Positions 45,689-58,777 are shown, counted from the stretch's first letter. The stretch is 64,000 bases of DNA from Streptomyces sp. MJM8645 (GCF_001625365.1 NZ_LJJF01000001.1:2798501-2862500); one strand, 5' to 3'. Program-made: numbers and translations. Notes: generated from the letters alone by a model not told the origin.

Positions 45689-46009
45689 CTAGAGGGCGAT
45701 TCCCTGGGCCTCGGTGACGCCGTCGACGGCCAGGATGCGGTGCAGCTTGGTGGCCACCAGCAGCCGTTGGAGCTGGGCCGGGACGGAGCGCAGCACCAGC
45801 CGGCGGCCGATCCGGCCGGCCCTGCGGTGGGTGCCCATGATCACGCCGAGGCCGGTGGCGTCCCAGAACTCCAGCCGGGCGAGGTCGAGCACGAGGTCGC
45901 CGAGGCCGCCGTCCACGGCCTGGTGCAGCCGGGCACGCGCGTCGGCGGCGGTGCGCACGTCGAGGCGGCCTTCGATGGCCAGCGCCCTGTGGTCGCCGGT
46001 GATGCGCAT
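45689..46009 (-). CDS. STAS-domain anti-sigma factor antagonist
   Basis: 106 residues, one STAS fold (ITGDHRALAIEGRLDVRTAADARARLHQAV, LVLDLARLEFWDATGLGVIMG). The site normally phosphorylated (D-S-S-G) reads D50-A-T52-G, so T52 would be the phospho-acceptor. ATG 46009 with AAGGAGGAG upstream. Possible partner anti-sigma kinase not in window. Lies 280 bp upstream of the membrane ATPase-like gene on the same strand. Confidence 0.9.
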   Translation of the reverse strand: MRITGDHRALAIEGRLDVRTAADARARLHQAVDGGLGDLVLDLARLEFWDATGLGVIMGTHRRAGRIGRRLVLRSVPAQLQRLLVATKLHRILAVDGVTEAQGIAL

Positions 46010-46396
46010 GCTCTCCTCCTTCGCCTGACCGGTCCGGTACGGGGGTGGTCCGACCCGGCCGTGCCGGGGCGGGGGGTGGGGTGTCCATCCGGGCGGGCCG
46101 TGGCCCCTCGCCCGGGTCCGGTCGCAGCCTCGTCGTGCTGGGCCGGGTCTCCCTCTTCTGACGGCGAACCAGCAACGCAGGTTGCTGGTTCCGGCCAGAT
46201 CTGAAGCAACTTCACTCGTCCGAGGGAATATACGCAGTCAGTCTCCACACCTACGCTCGATTACCGCCCAAATCACCCGTCTGCGGCACCTGGCGTGAGG
46301 AAACTCACCCGCCCCCGACCGGGAGGGCCGTACGGTGTTCGGCCGCACGGCCCGCCCGGTCTCCGGGCGTCGTCGTTCACCCGTTCCGGCGGGGGC
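46010..46396. other. Intergenic region upstream of STAS gene
   Basis: 390 bp without a gene. Contains an 11-bp stem GAACCAGCAAC/GTTGCTGGTTC (46166-46191, 4-base loop) and an AT-rich TATATT on the minus strand near 46222, the likely -10 of the STAS gene. Confidence 0.55.
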
Positions 46397-47266
46397 TCAC
46401 TTGCCCTCGTACGGGTAGAAGCCGCGGCCGCTCTTGCGGCCGAGGTCGCCGGCGGTGACCATGCGCGCCATGATCTCCGGGGCGGCGAACTTCTCGTCCT
46501 GGGTCTCCTCGTAGATGTTGCGGGCGGCGTGCAGCAGGATGTCCACGCCGGTCAGGTCGGCGGTCTCCAGCGGGCCCATCGGGTGGCCGAAGCCGAGGCG
46601 GCAGGCGGTGTCGATGTCCTCGGCGGTGGCGACGCCCGACTCGTACAGCTTGGCGGCCTCGACGACCAGCGCGGTGATCAGGCGGGTGGTGACGAAGCCG
46701 GCCACGTCCCGGTTGACCACCACGACGTCCTTGCCGACGCCCTCGGCGAAGGCGCGGGCGGCGGCCAGGGTCTCGTCGCTGGTCTTGTAGCCGCGGACCA
46801 GCTCGACCAGCTTCATCAGCGGCACCGGCGAGAAGAAGTGCACGCCGACGACCGACTCGGGGCGCCGGGTGGCGGCGGCGATCCGGGTGATCGGGATGGC
46901 GGAGGTGTTGGAGGCCAGCACCGCGCCGTCCTTGGCGAGCTTGTCGAGCTCCCGGAAGACGGCCTCCTTGACCTCGAACTGCTCGAACACGGCCTCGACC
47001 ACGATGTCGGCCTCGGCGACGGCGCCCAGGTCGGTGGTGGTGGTGATCCGGCCCAGCGCGGCCTCGGCGTCCTCGGCGCTCAGCCGGCCCTTGGCGACGA
47101 ACTTCGCGTAGGAGGCGCGGATGCCCGCGAGACCGCGCTGCAGGGCCTCCTCGGTGACGTCCCGCAGCACCACCGGGTGGCCGGCCTGCGCGGACACCTG
47201 GGCGATGCCGGCGCCCATCAGGCCGGCACCGATCACGGCGATCTGCTTGCTGGACGCATTGCTCAT
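46397..47266 (-). CDS. hbd: 3-hydroxybutyryl-CoA dehydrogenase
   Basis: 289 residues. NAD fold IAVIGAGLMGAGIAQVSAQAG, catalytic His/Glu in VVGVHFFSPVPLMKLVELV, and C-terminal dimer domain with NRDVAGFVTTRLI. Interconverts acetoacetyl-CoA and 3-hydroxybutyryl-CoA, so it follows the thiolase step encoded at 28126. ATG 47266 with GGGAG upstream. Single gene. An apparent frame reaching 47333 is a shadow. Confidence 0.95.
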   Translation of the reverse strand: MSNASSKQIAVIGAGLMGAGIAQVSAQAGHPVVLRDVTEEALQRGLAGIRASYAKFVAKGRLSAEDAEAALGRITTTTDLGAVAEADIVVEAVFEQFEVKEAVFRELDKLAKDGAVLASNTSAIPITRIAAATRRPESVVGVHFFSPVPLMKLVELVRGYKTSDETLAAARAFAEGVGKDVVVVNRDVAGFVTTRLITALVVEAAKLYESGVATAEDIDTACRLGFGHPMGPLETADLTGVDILLHAARNIYEETQDEKFAAPEIMARMVTAGDLGRKSGRGFYPYEGK

Positions 47267-47498
47267 GGCTGGGTCTCCCGATGCCGTCGCCGCCCTGGGG
47301 CGGGCCCTGAAGGCGGCTCAGGGCAGGGGTCACCGCCGGAGAGCCGCGTCGCTCGTTGCCGGGACTCTAATGCCCAATCCGGCCCCGTGGTGTCAATCGG
47401 GAGTGTGATCTGCGCCCGACCTGGTCGGGCGACCCAGACCCGCCGTGACCAGCCGATCAGACCAGCCGATCGGGCCATCTGACCGGACCGGATGGCCA

Positions 47499-47529
47499 GA
47501 CCATCAGACGGTCAGGCGGTCAGATGGTC
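47499..47529 (-). terminator. Imperfect hairpin near response-regulator stop
   Basis: GACCATCAGAC (47499-47509) and GTCAGATGGTC (47519-47529) pair with one mismatch, overlapping the stop. The preceding 100 bp are full of GACCAG/GGTCAG short repeats. Confidence 0.5.
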
Positions 47530-48178
47530 AGACACTCAGCCCGAGGTCCTGCGCCAGGATCGCCGCCTGCACCCGGTTGCGCAGCCCCAGCTTCGCCAGG
47601 ATCCGGCTGACGTGCGTCTTGGTGGTCGCCTCCGCCATCTCCAGCCGGGCCGCGATCTCCCCGTTGGACAGCCCGGCCCCGATGCAGGCCAGCACCTCCC
47701 GCTCACGCGGGGTCAGTCCGGCCACCGCCTCCCTGGCTTCCGGCCCGACCGCCCGGTCCGGCCGGGCGAAGGCGCCGATCAGCCGCCTGGTCACCGAGGG
47801 CGCCAACATGCCGTCCCCGCGCGCCACCGTCCGGACGCCCTCGACCAGGGTGTCCGCCTCCAGGTCCTTGAGCAGGAACCCGGCCGCGCCGGCCCGCAGC
47901 GCGCCGTAGACGTACTCGTCCAGGTCGAAGGTGGTCAGCACGAGCACCTGGCCGGCCCCGGCGGCGACCACCTGCCGGGTCGCCGAGACGCCGTCCAGCC
48001 GGGGCATCTGCACGTCCATCAGCACCACGTCGGGCCGCAGCTCCAGCGCCAGCCGGACGGCCTCCTCGCCGTCGGCGGCCTGCCCGACCACCTCGATGTC
48101 CGGTTCGGCCCGCAGGATCATCACCAGCGCCGCCCGTACCGCCGCCTGGTCCTCGGCCACCAGCACCCGGATCGTCAT
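47528..48178 (-). CDS. NarL/LuxR-family response regulator
   Basis: 216 residues. Receiver domain with acidic pair VAEDQAA, phospho-Asp in VVLMDVQMPRLDG and Lys in AAGFLLKD; C-terminal HTH LTPREREVLACIGAGLSNGEIAARLEMAEATTKTHVSRILAKLGLRNR. ATG 48178 overlaps the kinase stop by 4 bp. Targets unknown; could regulate the neighbouring membrane proteins. Confidence 0.95.
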   Translation of the reverse strand: MTIRVLVAEDQAAVRAALVMILRAEPDIEVVGQAADGEEAVRLALELRPDVVLMDVQMPRLDGVSATRQVVAAGAGQVLVLTTFDLDEYVYGALRAGAAGFLLKDLEADTLVEGVRTVARGDGMLAPSVTRRLIGAFARPDRAVGPEAREAVAGLTPREREVLACIGAGLSNGEIAARLEMAEATTKTHVSRILAKLGLRNRVQAAILAQDLGLSV

Positions 48179-49377
48179 GCCCCTGCCCCGCTCTCCCGCC
48201 CGCGCGGCAGTACCGCGCGCACGCTCCAGTAGTCGTTCCGTGGCCCCGCCTCGAAGCTGCCGCCGAGCAGCCCGGCCCGCTCCGCCATGCCGACCAGCCC
48301 GGCCCGGGCGCCGGGCAGTTCGCGGCCCGGTCCGTGCCGGTACGGGCTGTCGACGGCGATCCGCAGTTCCTCGGGGCCGAACTCCATCCGCACGCTGACC
48401 AGTCCGGGCCCGGCGTGCTTGAGCGCGTTGGTCAGCGACTCCTGGACGATCCGGTACGCGGCCAGCCGGACCGGCACCGGGACCTCCCCGCGCTCGCCCT
48501 GCTCGGCGAGTTCGAAGTCCAGCCCGACGTCCTGACCGGCCGCCCGGGCCTTGGCCAGCAGGGCGTCCACGGCGGCCAGGTCGGGCGCCGCGTACGACTC
48601 GTCCGCCTCTCCCCCGCCGCTGTCGCGCAGCAGTCCGATCATGCGACGCATTTCGGCCAAACCCTGGACGCTGCTCTCCCGGATCACCGCCAGCACCTCC
48701 ACCAGCGGGTCGTCCCCGGCCAGCCGACGGCGCCGGGCGACGGACTGCGCACCGGTCGCGTGGATCGCGATCGCCGACAGGTGGTTGGCCACCACGTCGT
48801 GCAACTCCCGTGCCATCCTCGCGCGTTCGGCGACGACGGCCTCACGCCGGTCCATCTCCGAGAGCAGCGCGGTCTGTTCGGCCCGCAGCCGCTCGCTCAC
48901 CGCCCGGTCGCGGTGCTTGCGGACCACGTCCCCGGTCCAGACCGGCGCCAGGTAGATCAGCACGGTGAGCACCACCACCGCCACCGCGTTCGAGGCGTCG
49001 CTGTAGATCAGCACCAGGGTGGACAGCACCAGCACCGAGCCCGTGCCGGTCAGGTGCAGGATCCGGGACATCCTCGGGGTGCCGTAGAGCACCGCCGCGT
49101 AGAGCAGGTCGGTGTACATCAGGCTGGTCGCCAGCAGGGCGCCGGTGAAGATGCTGTACCCGAAGGCGAGCCCGCCCAGCGTCGTGGTGAGCACCGGCCT
49201 GGTCCGGCGGAACAGCTCCAGCACCGCCATCACCAGCAGCGACGGCACCACCGCCCAGCGCGGGATCCGCGAGGAGTTGTCGTAGACCTGGAGCGCGATC
49301 AGCAGCGCTCCGCCGAACAGACCGAGCAGGGCGATCCCCCGGTCCTCCTGGCGCGGGGTGAGGGTCGGTCTCAGCAC
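48175..49377 (-). CDS. Sensor histidine kinase (DesK/NarX type)
   Basis: 400 residues. Five or six N-terminal membrane helices (GIALLGLFGGALLIALQVY, WAVVPSLLVMAVLELF, ALLATSLMYTDLLYAAVLYG, VVVLTVLIYLAPVWTG), H-box ARMARELHDVVANHLSAIAIHA (His about residue 204), HATPase with NALKHAGPGL and GARAGLVGMAERAGLLGG. GTG 49377. Coupled to the response regulator. Signal unknown, perhaps membrane lipid state. Confidence 0.94.
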   Translation of the reverse strand: MLRPTLTPRQEDRGIALLGLFGGALLIALQVYDNSSRIPRWAVVPSLLVMAVLELFRRTRPVLTTTLGGLAFGYSIFTGALLATSLMYTDLLYAAVLYGTPRMSRILHLTGTGSVLVLSTLVLIYSDASNAVAVVVLTVLIYLAPVWTGDVVRKHRDRAVSERLRAEQTALLSEMDRREAVVAERARMARELHDVVANHLSAIAIHATGAQSVARRRRLAGDDPLVEVLAVIRESSVQGLAEMRRMIGLLRDSGGGEADESYAAPDLAAVDALLAKARAAGQDVGLDFELAEQGERGEVPVPVRLAAYRIVQESLTNALKHAGPGLVSVRMEFGPEELRIAVDSPYRHGPGRELPGARAGLVGMAERAGLLGGSFEAGPRNDYWSVRAVLPRGRESGAGA

Positions 49378-49533
49378 ACCCCCATCTCACCATCCCCGGG
49401 CGCCGGGCGGCTCCCGTCCCCGGAGGAGCAGCCGTACATCGAAAGGTGCAGGCCGGGACGGCACCCGGCGACGACGACGCGGCCACGCCCGCGCGCCAGG
49501 CTGGAGGCACCGCCGACCGCCCGGGAGCACAAC

Positions 49534-50136
49534 GTGATCGTCACCCTCATCGTCGCGGCCGAGATCTCCTTCTGGATCCTGCTCGGCCTCGGTCTCGCCG
49601 CCCGCTACCTGCTGCGGTGGCGCCGCACCAGCACCGCCCTGCTGGTCGGCCTGCCGGTGGTGGACCTCACCCTGTACGCGCTCACCGTGCTCGACCTGCG
49701 CGGCGGCGCCGCCGCGAGCTGGACGCACGCCCTCGCGGCGAGCTACGCGGGCTTCTCCATCGGGTACGGGCCCTCCCTGGTCCGCTGGGCCGACCGGCAC
49801 TTCATGTACCGCTTCGCCGGCGGCCCCAAGCCGCCGCGCTCACCGAAGTACGGCGCGGAGCGGTCCCGGTACGAGTGGCAGATCTGCCGCCGCACGGTGG
49901 TCTCGGCCGTGATCACGCTGAGCCTGATCACCCTGCTGGTGCCGCTGTCGGGAGGCTCCGCGCACTTCGGCACCTTCCTCCAGTGGTACCTCAAGCTGGG
50001 CATCGCCGCCGTGGTCAACGTGGTCATCGCCGTCAGCTACACGCTCTGGCCCAAGCAGCCGCCGGCCGACGAGCAGGACGCGCACGCCCCGATCGCCGAG
50101 CAGCCCGTCGCCGGCGTCCCGGAGAAGCGGCTCTGA
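49534..50136 (+). CDS. Integral membrane protein (unknown)
   Basis: 200 residues with five hydrophobic segments (VTLIVAAEISFWILLGLGLAARYLL, TALLVGLPVVDLTLYALTVL, TVVSAVITLSLITLLVPLS, IAAVVNVVIAVSYTLWP). Central loop has FMYRFAGGPKPPRSPKYGAERSRYEWQICRR. GTG 49534 with GGGAG at 7 bp; the long open frame upstream is antisense to the sensor kinase. Divergent from the kinase with about 155 bp between, so possibly a target. Function unknown. Confidence 0.85.
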   Translation: MIVTLIVAAEISFWILLGLGLAARYLLRWRRTSTALLVGLPVVDLTLYALTVLDLRGGAAASWTHALAASYAGFSIGYGPSLVRWADRHFMYRFAGGPKPPRSPKYGAERSRYEWQICRRTVVSAVITLSLITLLVPLSGGSAHFGTFLQWYLKLGIAAVVNVVIAVSYTLWPKQPPADEQDAHAPIAEQPVAGVPEKRL

Positions 50137-50146
50137 GGGACTCTCC

Positions 50147-50719
50147 CTAGCGGTTCTCGCCCGGCACCCAGAGCACGTCGCCGCGCTCCTTGTTGGCCGC
50201 CCGGGCCAGGATGAACAGCAGGTCGGAGAGCCGGTTGAGGTACTTCGCGGTCAGCGGGTTGACGCTGTCCCCGTGCTCCGCGATCGCCGCCCAGGTGGCC
50301 CGCTCGGCCCGCCGCACCACCGTGCAGGCCAGGTGCAGGTAGGCCGCGCCGGGCGTGCCGCCGGGCAGGATGAAGCTGCGCAGCTTCTCCAACTGCTCCA
50401 GGTAGTGGTCGCAGTCCCCCTCCAGCCGGTCGATGTACGACGGCAGCACCCGCAGCGGCGGGTACTTCGGGTCCTCGACCACCGGCGTGGACAGGTCCGC
50501 GCCGACGTCGAACAGGTCGTTCTGGATCCGGACGAGCACCGTGACGATGTCCTCGGGCAGCGATCCGGCCGCGACGGCCACCCCGATCGCCGCGTTCGCC
50601 TCGTTGGTGTCGGCGTACGCCGCCAGGCGGGGATCGGTCTTGGTGGTCCGGCTCATGTCGCCGAGCGCGGTGGTGCCGTCGTCGCCGGTACGGGTGTAGA
50701 TGCGCGTCAGATTCACCAT
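50147..50719 (-). CDS. Cob(I)alamin adenosyltransferase, PduO type
   Basis: 190 residues. Makes adenosylcobalamin from cob(I)alamin and ATP, the cofactor for IcmA-type mutases. N-terminal ATP-binding TRTGDDGTTALGD (with VNLTRIYTRTG), FILPGGTPGAAYLHLACTVVRRAER, and C-terminal YLNRLSDLLFILAR. ATG 50719 is placed 6 bp after a TACGCT -10, so leaderless. An inverted repeat (GGTTA-N8-TAACC) lies 20-38 bp upstream. Confidence 0.93.
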   Translation of the reverse strand: MVNLTRIYTRTGDDGTTALGDMSRTTKTDPRLAAYADTNEANAAIGVAVAAGSLPEDIVTVLVRIQNDLFDVGADLSTPVVEDPKYPPLRVLPSYIDRLEGDCDHYLEQLEKLRSFILPGGTPGAAYLHLACTVVRRAERATWAAIAEHGDSVNPLTAKYLNRLSDLLFILARAANKERGDVLWVPGENR

Positions 50720-50725
50720 GCGGCC

Positions 50726-50757
50726 AGCGTAGCCGGACGGGTTAGGCGGCGTTAACC
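50726..50757 (-). promoter_or_regulatory. PduO promoter with inverted repeat
   Basis: -10 TACGCT on the minus strand (50726-50731), and arms GGTTA/TAACC at 50740-50757 in the -35 area. Leaderless geometry. Confidence 0.55.
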
Positions 50758-50777
50758 CCGAGCGGGGATCAGCCCGG

Positions 50778-50889
50778 CGGCCGGGGGTACCCCCACCCCG
50801 AGGGTCCGTCGCTACGCGACGTTGACCTCCCCCAGCCTCCGGCCGGGGGTACCCCCACCCCGAGGGTCCGTCGCTACGCGACGTTGACC
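50778..50889. repeat. Exact 50-bp direct repeat at the end of the DUF2550 gene
   Basis: 50778-50827 and 50840-50889 are identical over 50 bp, offset 62. Each includes GGGGGTACCCCC (palindrome) and GTCGC-TAC-GCGAC (hairpin). The right copy contains the last five codons and stop of the DUF2550 gene, so part of that reading frame has been duplicated into the intergenic space. Confidence 0.85.
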
Positions 50890-51374
50890 CTCTGCCCGGG
50901 TGGGGCGGCCTCCAGCCAGGCGAGGAAGCCGGTGAGCGCGTCCTCGCTCATCGCCAGCTCCAGCGGCTCCCCGTTGTGCAGGCAGCGCAGCACCACCGAG
51001 CCGGAGAGCAGGGCGAGCTCCTCCTGGCCCTCCGGGTAGCGCCGGCCGAGCACCTCGATCTCCCGGCGCGGCAGCACCCTGCGCGGGCGCGGGGCGTACG
51101 AGAAGACCCGGAACCACTCGATCGAGTCACCGCTGTAGCGGCCGATACCAAAAACCCACCCCTTGCCGTCGGTCTGGGGGACCGGGGCCGAGGTGGGTTT
51201 GCCGTTCTCGTCGAGGTCGGGCTGCGTCGAGGCGTCGGCGGGCATTTTGAGTCGGTAACTGCAGTCGAACGTGCCGCCGACCCGCTGGATCAGGCGGCGT
51301 CGTACCGCGAACGCCACCAGGCCGATCACACCCAGCGCCACGACCGCCGCACACACCACAAGCGCGAGGACCAT
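50874..51374 (-). CDS. DUF2550 membrane-linked protein
   Basis: 166 residues from ATG 51374 (a GTG at 51380 is 6 bp upstream). N-terminal membrane helix (MVLALVVCAAVVALGVIGLVAFAVRRRLIQRVGGTFDCSYR), then a soluble domain with GWVFGIGRYSGDSIEWFRVFSYAPRPRRVLPRREIEVLGRR. AGGAGG supports 51374. C-terminal RVNVA is provided by the repeated sequence. Found next to the ATP synthase operon in many actinobacteria; function unknown. Confidence 0.85.
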   Translation of the reverse strand: MVLALVVCAAVVALGVIGLVAFAVRRRLIQRVGGTFDCSYRLKMPADASTQPDLDENGKPTSAPVPQTDGKGWVFGIGRYSGDSIEWFRVFSYAPRPRRVLPRREIEVLGRRYPEGQEELALLSGSVVLRCLHNGEPLELAMSEDALTGFLAWLEAAPPGQRVNVA

Positions 51375-51450
51375 GCTCACCTACCTCCTCGCTACCCGCG
51401 TTCCCCGTATCGGTCGTATCAAGCGACCGCGTTGACCTACCAACTACGAC

Positions 51451-51490
51451 GACAGTCCCGGGGTCACGCTCACGCGTCCCCGGGACCGTC
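51451..51490 (-). terminator. ATP synthase operon terminator
   Basis: A 13-bp stem with one mismatch (GACAGTCCCGGGG with CCCCGGGACCGTC) just after atpC. Confidence 0.8.
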
Positions 51491-51523
51491 GGTCGACCCC
51501 GCTGAACCGGGGTCTTGGCGCAC

Positions 51524-51907
51524 TCAGACGTGGGCCTTGAGGCCGCGCGCCGCGAACAGGCGGACCTCGGCGCGCCGCTCGGCGTGCTCGTCCAGGCCCG
51601 ACTTGGCCTGCTCCAGCGCGCGCTCGGCGCGGGCGACGTCGATCTCGTCCGCCAGCTCGGCGATCTCCGCGAGCAGAGACAGCTTGTTGTCGGCGAAGGA
51701 GATGAAGCCGCCGTGCACCGCGGCGATCACGGTGCCGCCGTCCGTCGTGCGGATGGTGACCGGACCGGTCTCCAGCACACTCAGCACCGGGGTGTGACCC
51801 GGCATGATGCCGGTGTCGCCGGAGGCCGTACGGGCGACGACGATGGTGGCCGCACCGGACCACACCTTGCGGTCGGCTGCGACCAGCTCGACGTGCAGCT
51901 CAGCCAA
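51524..51907 (-). CDS. atpC: F1 ATP synthase epsilon subunit
   Basis: 127 residues, beta barrel plus C-terminal helical hairpin (AAVHGGFISFADNKLSLLAEIAE then AERALEQAKSGLDEHAE). TTG start at 51907, preceded by AGGAGCC. Last gene of the cluster, 180 bp from atpD, with a stem in the gap. Confidence 0.95.
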   Translation of the reverse strand: MAELHVELVAADRKVWSGAATIVVARTASGDTGIMPGHTPVLSVLETGPVTIRTTDGGTVIAAVHGGFISFADNKLSLLAEIAELADEIDVARAERALEQAKSGLDEHAERRAEVRLFAARGLKAHV

Positions 51908-52030
51908 CGTGGGCTCCTAGGCTCATGCAACCCCCGATTACTCGGGAGTTTCGGTAAGAATAACGGCCGCGCGCCCCCGGCATGAAACCGGCGGCACGGA
52001 TTTGACCGGAATCACAGCCGATGCGACGCG

Positions 52031-52060
52031 AGGGGTGGTCCCGGGCTCGGGGCCACCCCT
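52031..52060 (-). other. Intercistronic hairpin atpD-atpC
   Basis: AGGGGTGG/CCACCCCT stem. It may lower atpC expression or protect mRNA. Confidence 0.5.
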
Positions 52061-52089
52061 CACGGTCACTCAGCTGCTACCGGCCGCGA

Positions 52090-54452
<2,363 letters not shown>

Positions 54453-54484
54453 GGGTCGTTACGTCCTTTCCCTCGCTACCGGAC

Positions 54485-56059
54485 TCAGGCCTGCTCGGAG
54501 AGCAGCTTGCCGTCGGCGGTCTGGTACCCCTGCTTGAAGGCGTCGATGGCCGTGGTCAGCGCGTCGACGGTGCCCTCGGCGAGCAGACCGGTCTCGACGA
54601 TGCCCGCGAGCAGGTCCTTGTGCTGGAGGCGCACGTGGTCCAGGAACTCGCGCTCGAAGCGGCGGATCTCGGCGACCGGGACGTCGTCCAGCTTGCCGGT
54701 GGTGCCGGCCCAGATGGAGACGACCTGCTCCTCGACCGGGAACGGCTGGTACTGGCCCTGCTTCAGCAGCTCGACCATGCGTGCACCACGCGCCAGCTGG
54801 GCCTTGGAGGCCGCGTCCAGGTCGGAACCGAAGCCGGCGAAGGCCTCCAGCTCACGGTACTGGGCGAGGTCCAGACGCAGACGGCCGGCGACCGAGCGCA
54901 TGGCCTTGATCTGGGCGGAGCCACCGACGCGGGAGACCGAGATGCCGACGTTCACGGCCGGGCGGATGCCGGCGTTGAACAGGTCGGACTCCAGGAAGCA
55001 CTGGCCGTCGGTGATGGAGATGACGTTGGTCGGGATGTACGCCGAGACGTCGTTGGCCTTGGTCTCGATGATCGGCAGACCGGTCATCGAGCCGCCGCCC
55101 AGGGCGTCGTTCAGCTTGGCGCAGCGCTCCAGCAGGCGGGAGTGCAGGTAGAAGACGTCGCCCGGGTAGGCCTCGCGGCCCGGCGGACGGCGCAGCAGCA
55201 GCGACACGGAGCGGTAGGCCTCGGCCTGCTTCGACAGGTCGTCAAAGATGATCAGGACGTGCTTGCCGTCGTACATCCACTCCTGGCCGATGGCCGAACC
55301 GGTGTACGGGGCGAGGTACTTGAAGCCGGCCGGGTCGGAGGCGGGAGCGGCCACGATGGTGGTGTACTCCAGCGCGCCGGCCTCCTCCAGGGCGCCGCGG
55401 ACGGACGCGATGGTGGAGCCCTTCTGGCCCACGGCGACGTAGATGCAGCGGACCTGCTTCTCCGGGTCGCCCGAGCGCCAGTTGTCGCGCTGGTTGATGA
55501 TCGTGTCGACGGCCACCGCGGTCTTGCCGGTCTGGCGGTCACCGATGATCAGCTGACGCTGGCCACGGCCGATCGGGGTCATCGAGTCGATGGCCTTGAT
55601 GCCGGTCTGCAGCGGCTGCTTGACCGACTTGCGGGCCATGACGCCGGGGGCCTGCAGCTCCAGGGCACGACGGCCGGTGGAGGCGATGTCACCCAGACCG
55701 TCGATCGGGTTGCCCAGCGGGTCCACGACGCGGCCGAGGTAGCCGTCGCCGACCGGAACCGAGAGGACCTCGCCGGTGCGGCGCACGGTCTGGCCCTCTT
55801 CGATGCCACCGAACTCGCCGAGGATGACGACACCGATCTCGCGGGTGTCGAGGTTCAGCGCGAGGCCGAGCGTGCCGTCCTCGAACCTCAGCAGCTCGTT
55901 CGCCATGACCGAGGGCAGGCCCTCGACATGCGCGATGCCGTCCGCCGCGTCAGTGACCGTGCCGACCTCTTCCACAGAAGCGGCGTCCGGCTGGTACGAC
56001 TGGACAAAGTCGGCCAGCGCGTCCCGGATCTCCTCCGGACGGATCGTAAGCTCCGCCAT
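54485..56059 (-). CDS. atpA: F1 ATP synthase alpha subunit
   Basis: 524 residues. Non-catalytic nucleotide site [42 protein letters not shown], conserved Arg in [18 protein letters not shown] 56059 behind AGGGAAG. Confidence 0.97.
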   Translation of the reverse strand: MAELTIRPEEIRDALADFVQSYQPDAASVEEVGTVTDAADGIAHVEGLPSVMANELLRFEDGTLGLALNLDTREIGVVILGEFGGIEEGQTVRRTGEVLSVPVGDGYLGRVVDPLGNPIDGLGDIASTGRRALELQAPGVMARKSVKQPLQTGIKAIDSMTPIGRGQRQLIIGDRQTGKTAVAVDTIINQRDNWRSGDPEKQVRCIYVAVGQKGSTIASVRGALEEAGALEYTTIVAAPASDPAGFKYLAPYTGSAIGQEWMYDGKHVLIIFDDLSKQAEAYRSVSLLLRRPPGREAYPGDVFYLHSRLLERCAKLNDALGGGSMTGLPIIETKANDVSAYIPTNVISITDGQCFLESDLFNAGIRPAVNVGISVSRVGGSAQIKAMRSVAGRLRLDLAQYRELEAFAGFGSDLDAASKAQLARGARMVELLKQGQYQPFPVEEQVVSIWAGTTGKLDDVPVAEIRRFEREFLDHVRLQHKDLLAGIVETGLLAEGTVDALTTAIDAFKQGYQTADGKLLSEQA

Positions 56060-56159
56060 CAGGCTTCCCTGCTCTCCTAGTTTGCGATCCTCGGCCCGCC
56101 ATTGAGGGCCGCAAGTATTCGACTCTCGGCCGGGTCTGCCGAACCGGCCGTCCGATGTG

Positions 56160-56179
56160 CCGGCTCCTTGGGGAGCCGG
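56160..56179 (-). other. Intercistronic hairpin atpH-atpA
   Basis: CCGGCTCC/GGAGCCGG stem with 4-base loop in the 159-bp gap between atpH and atpA. Confidence 0.5.
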
Positions 56180-56218
56180 TTTCCCGACCGAGGGTCGGAT
56201 GTGCTGCTGCTTCGGTGC

Positions 56219-57934
<1,716 letters not shown>

Positions 57935-57958
57935 TCAGGAGGGCCGGGGCCCCCTGGC

Positions 57959-58774
57959 TCAGTGCGCCTCTTCGAGGGCACCGGCGATGTAGCTGCTGGC
58001 GAGCATCACGAAGATGTAGGCCTGCAGGAACTGGACCAGCAGCTCGAAGGCGGTCAGGCCGACGGCGACGACGAACGAGGCCGAGCCGTAGAGCGCACCC
58101 AGGGTCGGGCTGAGCAGGTACCAGGAGGCAACGGAGAACATCACGACCAGCAGGTGGCCCGCGAACATGTTCGCGAAGGCTCGGACCGCGAGCGTGAAGG
58201 GGCGCACGAAGATGTTCGAGAAGAACTCGATCGGCACCAGGATGAACATGACCCAGCCGGGGATGCCCGAGGGCCAGCAGAGGTTCTTGAGACCGCCGAC
58301 GAAGCCGTGCTTCTTGAAGGTCAGCGTCATGTAGGTGATCCACACGACCGCCGCGAGGCCGGCCGGGAACGCGATCGCCGCCGTCACGGGGAACTGTGCG
58401 AACGGGATGATCGACATGATGTTCATCAACCAGATGAAGAAGAACATCGAGACGAGCATCGGGACGTACTTCTCGCCCTTCTTGCCGATCGTCTCCAGCA
58501 CGATGGAGCGCTTGACGAAGTCGTAGCCGATCTCGCCGACCAGCTGCAGCTTGCCGGGGACCAGGCGCGGCTTGGCGAAGGCGGCCCAGAAGAAGACGAC
58601 GACCAGGAGCGCAACGATGACCGACAGCAGCATCGGCTTGTTGAACTCGATGCTGCCGATCGAGAAGATCGGCTTGAACTGGAACTCGTTCAGACCCGGG
58701 GCCGGGAAGCCGCAGCCAGCGTCCCCGAAGTGGCAACTGCCTGAGGCGAGGAACGTGAGCTGATCAGCACTCAC
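57959..58774 (-). CDS. atpB: ATP synthase a subunit
   Basis: About 271 residues, five to six membrane helices (LLSVIVALLVVVFFWAAF, VPMLVSMFFFIWLMNIMSII, ITYMTLTFKK) and the key Arg in FTLAVRAFANMFAGHLLVVMF. Two adjacent GTG codons (58777, 58774) follow AAGGAG; MSADQLTF from 58774 fits spacing. Confidence 0.96.
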   Translation of the reverse strand: MSADQLTFLASGSCHFGDAGCGFPAPGLNEFQFKPIFSIGSIEFNKPMLLSVIVALLVVVFFWAAFAKPRLVPGKLQLVGEIGYDFVKRSIVLETIGKKGEKYVPMLVSMFFFIWLMNIMSIIPFAQFPVTAAIAFPAGLAAVVWITYMTLTFKKHGFVGGLKNLCWPSGIPGWVMFILVPIEFFSNIFVRPFTLAVRAFANMFAGHLLVVMFSVASWYLLSPTLGALYGSASFVVAVGLTAFELLVQFLQAYIFVMLASSYIAGALEEAH

Positions 58775-58777
58775 CAC

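Noticed and set aside
47402..47498. Short GACCAG/GGTCAG direct repeats as a CRISPR-like array
   Set aside because: Units are only 6-12 bp and irregular; it is a simple-sequence region before the response-regulator stop.
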